Source: Bradysia coprophila (Eukaryota > Arthropoda > Insecta > Diptera > Sciaridae). From it: a stretch of 64,000 bases of DNA. Location of the stretch: contig NW_023503409.1 of NCBI RefSeq assembly GCF_014529535.1, positions 1,612,390 through 1,676,389 of the forward strand, written 5' to 3'. The notes below the pieces were generated by a model that was not told where the DNA came from, ran no database searches, and saw nothing but the letters and a program-made list of their open reading frames with translations. The position numbers and the translations under genes are program-made. Shown here piece after piece: positions 34,855-45,839 of this stretch. The number at the start of each line of letters is the position of its first letter. Position 1 is the first letter of the stretch.

Positions 34855-36174
34855 TATCAAAGTCAATCAACACAAAAAAAATCTATACTAGCGCCTCAAT
34901 GAAATCGGCGACAATGGTTTAACCAATTCAACATGGCGACCTCTTCATCCATTAATACCTCTAACAAATACTCATACATATTTCTTTTGAAAAGGTGTAA
35001 ACCACTTCCAGATAAAGAACCTCATCGCATGCGATAACATTTTTAAAGAAAAAGAAAAAAAAAATTATCAAAAAAATTCTGAAAATTGGAACCAGTGACA
35101 ATTTATGTATCACGATAAGTATATTGAGTCTTTATGAATAAGCCATTGGAAAACAAATTATTTTTTTTGTAAAACAACAACAAAATATTTTTTATAATCA
35201 CACGATTCAATGAAGTCAGTGAAGTCATCAATAAACGCCAGGTAAATTTATCCATTTCACCTTGTTTCCACACATATTCATATATACGAAAATATGATGA
35301 ACATTACGACGTTATTTCAACATTTTTCAGTTCAAACTGTTTACACATTTCATTATAACTCTTTCATTAGCCACTGCGTATCAAAAAATTATTTCAACCA
35401 AATTGCATACGGAAAACTTACACTAAATTGGCAATTTATTTATTCTTTATGTTAATTTTCTGCAGAACAAAAGACTGTTAAAGGGTCACTTTATTGCACC
35501 AAAGTTGTTACAACGCACAACGTTTATAATGTTATACTTGCACCTGTTGATTGTGAACTGACTTAAGTTGTGTTTAAGTGCCTATCGGTGTTCAATATCC
35601 GTCACTATGGTCTGCTTCTTCATTCACATTTTGGAGTGAATGGAAACACTTTTGAAGAGCGATATGAATATATACGAACATGGTTTTGTGAGGCAGAGTG
35701 TGGTGAAGGAATGATCTAGCAATATCGGTTTATAGTTGGAGTTTTCGAATAAGTTTTTTGAGTTTTTTTTTTCATTTGCTGTTTACTTTGAGTCACTTAG
35801 ATGACGGGTGGTATGGTTATCATTGAAATCACAGTTATGTTTCCATTGCGAAAGAGTTCTTCGAAATAATGAAAAAAAAACTTGTAGACTATAGTTTAGA
35901 GCCTTTTAGGGATGACAATGACTTTTACTTTTTGATAAACTGATGACCCTACATGTATGTATATATAGCAAATTTTACAATATGTTCCTGAATGGCAATT
36001 TCGCGTAAATAATGTGTGAACTGACTACTCGAGTCAAAGCCGGGGTTGACACAACATCATATGAGCAAAGGTGCAGCCTAGACGGTCCAGACATAAATTT
36101 AAACAAGATTATGTACGAAAATAATAGATCAGTGTTAATTCGAGTTGTCGATAGCCACCAGGTTTTTTTTAAGG
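34855..36174. other. Intergenic DNA with no recognised feature
   Basis: AT-rich with many A and T runs. No exon, RNA gene or repeat was recognised. Confidence 0.45.
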
Positions 36175-36176
36175 TA

Positions 36177-36326
36177 CACTCGCGGAATTTTGAAAACCGA
36201 CACATTTTCTGTTTCGTGGTTTACTGGTTTTTTGTGAATTTTGCATGTATTTTTATATGAAAAAATCAGAAGCTCAAGTAAAACACAGAAACCGAAAATG
36301 TGTCGGTTTTCAAAATTCCGTGTGTG
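36177..36326. mobile_element. MITE with TA target site, copy 2
   Basis: Inverted arms of nearly 30 bases: CGGAATTTTGAAAACCGACA on the left and its reverse complement on the right, continuing CATTTTC. TA flanks both ends (36175-36176 and 36327-36328). Same family as 24024-24160. The arms are nearly perfect, so this copy is younger. Confidence 0.75.
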
Positions 36327-36407
36327 TATGTCCTATTTTTATATATAACCGAATCAGATGTGCGGTGGCACGAAAATTTGGTACAAATGCAATCTCTTGA
36401 CTTTTTT

Positions 36408-36862
36408 AAAAGCAAAAAAATGCATAGAAACCCGGGCCATCTGTTTTGTGAAAAACACAATATTTTAAAACACAAGTAACACATAGTCAACCATTTTTTT
36501 TTTAAATGGTATCATTAGCATCGAAGTAATATGCTAAAGCGCGTCTGAATGGCATTACCTTCAGACTATACGTACCTTGGTTTTTTTTAGATGCGGCCTA
36601 GTAATAGTGGCGATCGATGTGACCAACGTAAATATAGTGAGGAGGTAATCCCATATATACAAACGCCATCTCATCCCTTCGTTGAAAGCAAAAAATGGAA
36701 TAGAAAATCGGGCCATCTGTTGTGAAATAGCGAAAATATGTTTGTGAAATATAAATAAATCGTAGTTAACCATTTAAAAAAAAGATGTCATTGGCATCGA
36801 ACTTATGTGCTAGGCCACGCGTCTGAATGACATTACCTCCTCACTATATTTACCTTGGGTGT
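36408..36862. repeat. Diverged direct repeat with an inverted-repeat element
   Basis: Two diverged units of about 170 bp lie about 280 bases apart (about 36408-36581 and 36687-36858). Shared blocks include CGGGCCATCTGTT, AACCATTT, CATTAGCATCGAA versus CATTGGCATCGAA, and CGCGTCTGAATG. In addition, GTAAATATAGTGAGGAGGTA near 36628 is matched by its reverse complement near 36833-36852. This fits one MITE with its own second, half copy. No target duplication was identified. Confidence 0.5.
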
Positions 36863-37941
36863 GACCTTCTCATATATAAACTTGGTAAACCTCACACTGT
36901 CAAACATTATCACGTGTTGTGTACCGGGAAAATATTTGAAATTTGAATTTATTGGGTGTAGATTCTACATTGTAGAATTTAATTAATTTAAAATTGGAAA
37001 AATAAGTTACTTGCAACAGAGACGCAGTTCTAGATTAAATGAATTTAATGGACTAAATGGAATAAAAATTGGATTAAATAGTAAAAAATTTCATTTTACC
37101 AAATATTTAAAAGTCTGAAAAATGGTTGATTTTGATCGAACCACATACTACAAAACTCATACTAATACATAAAAAAGCGTAAAATTCCACTTTTAGGAGT
37201 TTTTGGTGTAAAGTGGAATAAATGTATTACATAAATACAATAAAATACCATTTTACAACCAAAAAAAAATCTATATCTCACAAGAGTACTTAAACGCGCT
37301 AGGGAATGGTGCAAATCTAATTTTCGTAATTAGTTTACCAATTTTTTAGGTGGGTGGTCCAAATATTTCAGAAAAACTAAAGAATTTTTTTGGATTAAAT
37401 GGATTAAATCGAAGTCCACACCGTTTTTATTTTGTCGAGAGGAAGGTTTGCCTCGTGGCACGTAATGCATTATTTTCAAAAATTGTATTTATGAATAAAG
37501 TGACATCTGAATGTAAGTACTTTATCGACTAAAAATATCTTTCGTTGATAGCCTAACCTAATTATTGCAATAAAGTAAATTCATTAGATTCTAGAATGAA
37601 AGTGAAGACGCATCCTATTATTCGAGTGCGTAAAAGTTATCACGTCAGTGCTTTGTGTCACGTACAGATGTCGCTTTTTATAAGTCAAATATTGAAATCA
37701 CAGTTGCCAATGGTAGCAATCGAAAATCCTCAGACGCCATATTGTCATATATTTCAAATAATAATGACATCAGACAAACGGCGTATTTTTCAGTTGTTTG
37801 TTTTTGTTTCAATTAACTGAAAAGTCTTACCGATAAATTCGATTAAATGATATTGTATCAATGCAAGCAATAACAAGAATCTGATAGTATTTTCGACGAA
37901 ATAAGTTTTATTTTTGAAAAGTATTCTTACGCGAAATAAAA
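36863..37941. other. Region upstream of the kinesin gene
   Basis: AT-rich, with several TTTACC and TGGATTAAATG-like motifs suggesting decayed repeats. Two open frames (37350-37532 and 37596-37820) are not protein-like. The kinesin promoter and leader must lie in the last part, but no TATA box is evident. Confidence 0.4.
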
Positions 37942-40900
37942 ATGTTGAACACCAACGGAAATTCGTCAACTAATATGAGAGTGGTCGTACGAGTGCGACC
38001 TTTTTCGACGCGAGAATTGGAACAAAATCAACGTAATATCATTTCAGGTAAAAAAAAAACTGCTTTTCATACTGTCGTCGAATTGTTTTAGAAATTTTAA
38101 TTCATTTTCTAGTCACTGACGAAACGACACTCATATTTGATCCTGAGGAAGACGAAGATGAATTCTTTTTTCACGGAAATAAACAAAGCCATCGAGACAT
38201 TACTAAGCGCGTCAATAAGAAACTGTTGATGGACTTTGACGATGTATTCAACGATCAATCGACCAACAGCGATGTTTTTGAGACATGCATGAAACCCTTG
38301 GTTATGGAAGTGATGAATGGGTTCTCCTGTTCTGTGTTTGTGTATGGCGCTACTGGGGCTGGTAAGACTCATACGATGCTCGGCAACCCTTCCGAGCGTG
38401 GCATTACCTTCATGACAATGGAGTACCTTTTCTCCCAAATGGATCTCCTAGAAAACGAACGTAAATTTGACATTGGCATATCGTACTTGGAGGTATACAA
38501 CGAACAAGTTATGAATTTGCTGACAAAAACCGGCCCACTGCGATTGAGAGAAGATGGATCTGGTGGTGTCGTTGTGAACGGCTTATGTTTGAAACCAATA
38601 ACCAGTGCCGTGGAATTGCTCGATTTGTTAGCGTTAGGTAATCAAAATCGGACCCAGCACCCGACTGATGCAAATGCCGAGAGTAGCCGAAGTCACGCTA
38701 TATTCCAAGTTCACATTCGCATGACGAACAAGCTCAACAACCAGAAAAATTTGGTAAAACTCTCGATGATCGATTTGGCTGGTAGCGAGCGTGCAGCAAG
38801 CACGAAATGTATTGGACAACGGTTCAAGGAGGGGGCCAGTATTAATAAGTCTCTGTTGGCATTGGGCAATTGCATTAACAAATTGGCTGATGGTTCGAAG
38901 CACATCCCCTACAGAGACTCAAATTTGACGCGTATCATCAAAGACTGCCTGGGAGGGAACTGCCGAACAGTTATGATTGCCAATGTTTCACCGTCGTCTT
39001 TAACGTACGATGACACATACAACACATTGAAATATGCGGGCAGAGCGAGGAAAATCAAAACTACTCTGTCGATCAACATGGTCAAATCGAATGTACCGAA
39101 GGAGATTTTGGTCAAACAGCTGAACGGCAAACTGGACGAAAACGTGAGACTCCTAGCAACAATTGAAGAATTGAAGAAGAAAATTACAAGCATGGAAAAC
39201 AGACCGACGCAGCAAGTATCTCCCATTGATTTGTCACAGTGGCACAACGACATCGATACGGTATACGATTCGATAAAGGTTGCATTCGAGCATTGCTACA
39301 ATTTAATTAGCAAGGAGAGGATTCTGAAACTGCGAACAAAATTCAAAGAAGAAGCAGACATGTGCGGTCGGTTGTTGGCTCTGGATCAATCAAATGGAGG
39401 ACAGGTACGTCTATATATGGTGAAGTCGCGGTAATGATGGTTCGCAAACTTTAATTGAAATTTCAATTTTTATAGAATCCGCGTGTAGAAGCTTCAATCG
39501 ATCGAATGTCCAAGCAGATACATGTTCAGCAGGATGAGAGTAATCTCTGGAAAAATCGCCTAAAGAACCATCAGCAAGAACTTTTTGATCTGCACAAGAA
39601 GATCAGGACCAGTGTAAGTATCCATGAACAATACAGACTGATGCGATGGGCCAGCTGATGATCATTCTATTTATATCGTTGCAGAATATGTCGCAACTAC
39701 TGGAGAAATATATCCGAGCAAAAGAATTGGACGTGGAAAATGTTAAGCTGAAACAAAAGGCGGCACATTTCATGAAAATAAGTTCGCTTCATATGCGTGA
39801 AAATGACATTTCACATAAAATTATGAACGCAAGCAATAGCTTCAACCGGACAAGTTATTTATTGATGCGTGCCAATAATATAACGCACCAGGACATGCAC
39901 ACCGAATACGAAAATTTAATTAAAATGAATCAGCGACAGGGCGCTGTAAAATTCAACGAAAATGAAGCTGAATCTGACGAAGCGTTCGCCCATCTTACAA
40001 TACCGTTGTATGAGATGAGATCACCGCCGAATGCTCTGAAACGAGAACACAGCGAAAATGATGGCAGTGAGTTCAATGGCGAATTTCGGCGTCCCAGTCG
40101 TAAACTATTCAAAACAGATTCGAATCAGCCAGTGGCTAGTACGGCATCAAAAACGGCAAATTTAAATGAAACGTTGGTCCTGTCTGCTGTGCCTAGTGGA
40201 AGTACCATTAATCTTCCAGTGGTCCGACCTTTGGTTAAAAGTAAGGTGTCAACAAAAGGTCGACCGGTACCGCAAATGAACAGAAACAAGGAAAATTCGA
40301 GCACATTAGGTTTGTGAAGGCAATCTGTTTGCTTCAAAATGGAAAATATGTTTCGAGTAAAAAAATCCTTTTATTTTGCACTTTCAGCGGTCGTAAAACC
40401 ATCGATTCATTCAAATCTGAAAATGAAAAGTCCGAAGCGTAGCCCTAGACTACTCAACAACAATGGTAAGTGAACTTTTAGTTATAGTCTCAACGTTAGG
40501 TCCATTTGCGTTCACTAATTTGTGAATTTCGATGGTCAAATTGCCACTTGTGTTCTTGCGAGCATTTTAATCTCTTAACGAAGAATTTGTAACTTAATTT
40601 CCTTCATCACACTTTTGTCATATGAGAGAAACCCAGACGGAGCCCAGTCATTATGTCTTGCCGTCGGTGTCAAAATGATATGCCGTTTCTAGCAGACTAA
40701 AAGAATGAGCATTATAGAATAAACTCAGACCTCTCTGCACATTTCTTGATCGATTCATTTGCAGTCTTAGTGTTCATTATACTTTGTACTTTATAGCACC
40801 ATCCCAACTCCAACCGATTGCATAAATTAGAAAAGAAAAGGCGTCTAGGATAGGGTATGCAAGATCAAAAGTGTGCAAAATTGTTGATTAAGTTAGCAAC

Positions 40901-41008
40901 CGATTATTTCCCATTAATCAAAACGAATTTTTCTTTCTATTTACAGCCAACAGAAAGCCATACACAAAGAGCAGTAATTTAGATCTGCCCAAATTGAGAT
41001 TCAAATAA
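37942..41008 (+). CDS. Klp67A: Kinesin-8 motor (Klp67A/KIF18A-like)
   Basis: Plus-end-directed, microtubule-depolymerising motor. Relatives control spindle length and chromosome congression in mitosis and meiosis. Six exons: 37942-38047, 38113-39404, 39476-39613, 39685-40309, 40388-40465, 40947-41008, in phase, about 766 residues (Drosophila Klp67A is about 814). The motor starts MRVVVRVRPFS. The P-loop GATGAGKT is at about 114-121, switch I NAESSRSH at about 223-230, switch II DLAGSE at about 256-261. TYDDTYNTLKYAGRARKI ends the motor and is followed by a neck coiled coil. The tail is basic (MKSPKRSPRLL, KPYTKSSN) and probably binds microtubules. The large exon 2 carries almost the whole motor domain. 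The start is the first ATG directly before the first motor strand. Confidence 0.94.
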
Positions 41009-42323
41009 TAATTGCCACGACCGGATCATGTGTGAAAGAGATTTCACTTGTAACTAAATGTATTTTATAACAAACACTTTTCACTGATGTATTTTTGCAC
41101 CATTTTATGCATTTTATTTGCACTGAATCCGAATTGAAATGGGAATGATTTCAATTTGTTTTTGTTGCCGTAGTCTTAAGGTATGAGATCAAATGCTTTC
41201 AATTTTAATATAAAATGTCATTCAATGAAAAACAAAAAATATTTTATAAGAATTTCGATCGTTTTGTATTTGAAAAATTGATATAAATAAAACATGCGGA
41301 ACGTTGATTTGAAGAATCTTTAATCATTTAGAAAATTTATTTACAACTGTTGCTTGTGTGGAAAGGAACAATGGTAAAAAGGATGTGCTACCAGGATATT
41401 CATTGCAGAAAATAGAATCGCTGTAACACAGTCTTTAAGTATTTCCTCTTAAATTTCTGTGTTTCTTCGTTTACGTGAATAACATTGTGGTTTTACAAAG
41501 GCAAAGTTCCGGTTAAACACACCTGACGACCTGACAAAAAATTTTCTCATTTGTCGACTTAACTAAAGGTTCATGTTCTCCTTAACATTTCAGAATCAAC
41601 AAGCTCGTCCCAATATATAATCATTAAATTTGCTTCTTCTTTTTGCTTCTTTTGCTCGAAACAAATCCTTTTAGCGCACATATACGACTGTGTAAGAACA
41701 GTAGAAGGCACTTAGTAGAGCTTGGCCACTAGCCATACTTACATTGAGGTCTGACACCAAGGAAATATTAGGTTAAACCAAATATTTTATAAATTTTCGA
41801 AGATTTCAGGAAGGGTAAACAAATGATTGTTCAAAACGAGAGGAAGTTCCTGAATTTTGAAGAAATTTTTCACGTGATCGAAGATTTATGGGAATTTTCT
41901 GAATTCTTTTCACAAATAAGCTTTTATTATCAATAGTTTAAAAGATTTTCTTTTTAGTGTAGCAAAGAGCAAAGGATATTCATAAGGCTCGGAACAGGGC
42001 AGATTGATCTGAATCTGATTGGAACTGAACATGAAGTAAAAAATTTTTACCTGACCTGAATTTATCAGAAATATGAAAATTATTAAAAGTCATGGTCTGG
42101 TCAGATTTCATGTATACCTGGAACCTGACTTGTTTTACCTGACAGGTCAGAGTAGTTCAGACTCAGATATTGTCGACTTAAAAGTCAGGTTCAGACCAAT
42201 GGATTCCTAACATCTTCCGAGTCTCAGCTTATTTGCTGCTTAAGATATCAACTTTTCTAAGTTCTACATGTGGTTTGATAAATACGCTACGGTTAATCCA
42301 AAGACGACAATTTAGCATAAATA
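41009..42323. other. Intergenic DNA downstream of the kinesin gene
   Basis: Contains the kinesin 3' UTR (AATAAA near 41287) and an AT-rich stretch. At about 41990-42210 motifs such as ACCTGAC, GGTCAG and CAGACTCAG recur, probably a decayed low-complexity repeat. No exon was recognised. Confidence 0.45.
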
Positions 42324-42670
42324 TGTTGGAATTTCACGGATTCCAATCCGGACTTCTAATAAAACTAAGATGTTCACGTTCACACTTTGAACGTTTATTA
42401 GAGAGTGACTTGTTCAAAGCATCGTATTTATACCTAATTCTAAGTCTACTACGTTGATATCCATTTCATTAGGCTACTAATCTAGTGTTTGACTTGAACG
42501 AGTTATATTAATTGTATAACTCCAACACTCCCACTCAATTCATATAACTCGTACATGAATCCAATACTCCCACTTAACTTTCATGTTGTCGGCTCCCACT
42601 GAATTCGTAATGTGGACCATTGTCTTTATTTCACCATCGACTCGACCATTGACTATCGACTCGACCATAG

Positions 42671-42734
42671 ACCATTGTACCGCATCGACCATTGTACCGC
42701 ATCGACCATTGTACCGCATCGACCATTGTATCGC
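42671..42734. repeat. Tandem 17-bp repeat inside the copia-type remnant
   Basis: GACCATTGTACCGCATC is repeated about four times in a row, with further partial copies (GACTCGACCAT) just upstream. Confidence 0.85.
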
Positions 42735-43093
42735 TTGTGAGATTAAACTGCTCACCCAGTCTTGGCTGACCACTCAGCTCCTTGTGAGATTGGACTGCTC
42801 ACCCAGTTGTGACCAGCTCCGCAGACGAAATCCACGTCATACTTGGAATTTACCGCCACTGAGGGATATACTGCCCACTCAGTCATTCGCTGTTGCTGCC
42901 AATGAATTCTCTGTTGCTACCCATCAGCAACCCATCATTGACCTCATGCAACCATGTGAGATTTGACTGCTCACCCAGTTTGCCAGTGACCATCTCCTCA
43001 GACGAAACGATGCCATATTAACCGCCATACTTGGAGTTTACTGCCACCACACTGCGACTGCCTCCTCAGACGAAACGACATACTAACCGCCAT

Positions 43094-43237
43094 GGGGTAG
43101 GGTAATCTCGCACACCACACAAATTCATGGTGTGCGAGATTCACCTCTAAGTGGTGAATCTCGCACAGTCATGACTTTTCGTTACATGTCGTAAAAGGAC
43201 GCATACTATGACCGCGTGTGCGAGATTCCCCGACACC
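43094..43237. mobile_element. MITE inserted in the copia-type remnant
   Basis: A 144-bp segment. The left end is GGGGTAGGGTAATCTCGCAC and the right end, reversed, is GGTGTCGGGGAATCTCGCAC. ACCGCCAT flanks it on both sides (43086-43093 and 43238-43245), an 8-bp duplication. AATCTCGCAC occurs four times in alternating orientation, and AATCTCGCACACCA at 43104-43117 pairs exactly with 43128-43141. The flank also recurs as part of an internal repeat of the host element, so the duplication could partly be coincidence. Confidence 0.6.
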
Positions 43238-43586
43238 ACCGCCATACTTGGAATTTTACTCCGCCACCGGTCTTGTAGCATAGCTACATTCGCTTGCACT
43301 TAACAGTGCCACAACTTTCCACAGATCACATACCAACCACAATTCAATCGTACAGCGAGTGTTATTGACACCCCTTCCAGTGCAAACTGACGCTGCAGAT
43401 TAATTGCCACAGTTCAATGTGTCTGGGCCCCATAACCTGTTGGAATTTCACGGATTCCAATCCGGACTTCTAATAAAACTAAGATGTTCACACTTTGAAC
43501 GTTTATTAGAGAGTGACTTGTTCAAGGCTACTAATCTAGTGTTTGACTTGAACGAGTTATATTAATTGTATAACTCCAACAAAATA

Positions 43587-44107
43587 AACGATGGCTTCAT
43601 CACAGCCAATATAATAAGACGCAAAACGCACAAGTCATAATTTTAGTTGTAGTTTGAATAATCAGCTAATTACCTCTGCCATGACTTAGGAAGTAAGTTT
43701 GGGTCCAATGTCGTGGGAAAGCAATAGCCGTAATAATCTTCATTGCAATCAAGGCATTTAATATATTTGTTCATTGATTTTGGGTGCTCATTTCACGATC
43801 AATAAATAGTGAGAAACTCCCTCAGTCGACTGGCATGCAAACGATAGATAACGACACTAACTATACGAACATACTTGTGTGTTCACTATATTCACGACCG
43901 TCTTTATGAAAGGACAATCTTAAATTATATTTTGATCAAAATTTTTGAACAATACCGCTAACAATGTTATCAATAATAAAATTGGCAGTCATGACTTACA
44001 CTGAGCGTACCAACTGGAAAAAAAACTGGAAAAATGACAGAAAGAAACGTCGCATGTGTACTGAGCAAAGAAAGAGAGAGAGGTTAAACGATTTGTTTTG
44101 ATCGAAG
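43587..44107. other. Region upstream of the ferredoxin gene
   Basis: AT-rich promoter region with no TATA box in a convincing position and no exon recognised. Confidence 0.45.
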
Positions 44108-44951
<844 letters not shown>

Positions 44952-45018
44952 GATTTCGTTGAATTTTCACTTGTTCGATTCGTTGTTTTTTGGTAACTAA
45001 AACGGTTGAGTTGCGAGG

Positions 45019-45839
45019 AATAAAAATTATTTTTAGATTTTCCTTTTATTAATTCGAGGAGGCACATATCCACCTTCTTAGGTCGTCGTCAGCCAAATTT
45101 TGGTGTAGGTAATTATGATTCGGACGTTTTCGTATATAAAATCAAGCTCAGGTTGACAGGTAGTTTCCTTCAAATTTGAGCTCATATTTTCGGTGAATCT
45201 CGTTCAAGGCATCATCCCCATAAACCATAATCTTGACTGTTTTTTTCCAGAGCCGGTATGGTTTGATACGATTTCGAGATAGTGAGCAATATGGTGAAAT
45301 CGGACAATCCGGGTTTTTTGGCCACCAGCCACCAGAAATCGATGATTCAGTCTACGTCTAATAAAAATCCGTCTGAATGAGGGTTGACTGACTATTTCCA
45401 TTATGACAAAAATAAATTCTAACTCCAGCAACCCTTCCTTTACAGGTGTTGACGAAAGAAAACACTGAAATCATTAGAATAATCTCTATATTTTCTTAGT
45501 AGCTACGCATTTTGTGATGTTATAATACTAGCATAATAATGCGCAGCGGAAATGAGGGAGAAAAAAACAATTAGTTTGTGACATAACTTGGATTTCTTAG
45601 TCTTAGATGATTTTCCTGAAGAGACTCAGAGTTGCATCCTACATTTCTAGATCATAATTCACTAAATCTTATACTTATAACTAGGAATAAACAGAACTAC
45701 TGTTACTACATAGACGAAAACATAAGCTTAAACAACGATGGTTTCTTAAATAATCTTTATGACGAGAGGAAAGTTGTAACTGAAAAGTCGAACGAATCTT
45801 AAATAATGAAAAAGAACAGAAAAAAAAGAGTAAAATTTA
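45019..45839. other. Region between the ferredoxin and THAP-Myb genes
   Basis: Contains an unidentified open stretch on the minus strand (45148-45351) with a minus-strand AATAAA about 100 bases beyond it (near 45043-45048). The rest is AT-rich with no recognised feature. Confidence 0.4.
45148..45351 (-). pseudogene. Unidentified protein-like fragment
   Basis: A minus-strand frame reads TESSISGGWWPKNPDCPISP, then YCSLSRNRIKPYRLWKKTVK and IMVYGDDALNEIHRKYELKF, up to a TGA at 45148-45150. The composition is protein-like. An acceptor-like TAG precedes it. The same frame is protein-like again after the stop (FYIRKRPNHNYLHQNLADDD) and before it (VAGVRIYFCHNGNSQSTL), with in-frame stops between. 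It could be a decayed gene or a terminal exon of a short spliced gene. I recognise no family. Confidence 0.3.

Larger units (their letters stand above)
42324..43581 (-). mobile_element. Broken Ty1/copia-type LTR element (short remnant)
   Basis: Two long terminal repeats, 42324-42527 (204 bp) and 43438-43581 (144 bp), start TGTTGGA and end TCCAACA. AAATA is duplicated exactly outside both (42319-42323 and 43582-43586). Read on the minus strand, the LTR is followed by GGTTATGGGGCCCAG, close to the primer-binding site I recall for Drosophila copia, so the element lies on the minus strand. The internal part is only about 0.9 kb and lacks almost all of the gag-pol region, so the copy is broken and could move only with help, if at all. 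It contains a 17-bp tandem repeat and an inserted DNA element. The preserved target duplication suggests moderate to young age. Confidence 0.85.

Noticed and set aside
45204-45431. 75-codon minus-strand frame starting MLELEFIFVIMEIV
   Set aside because: It overlaps the more protein-like frame 45148-45351 in another phase and has no recognisable features.
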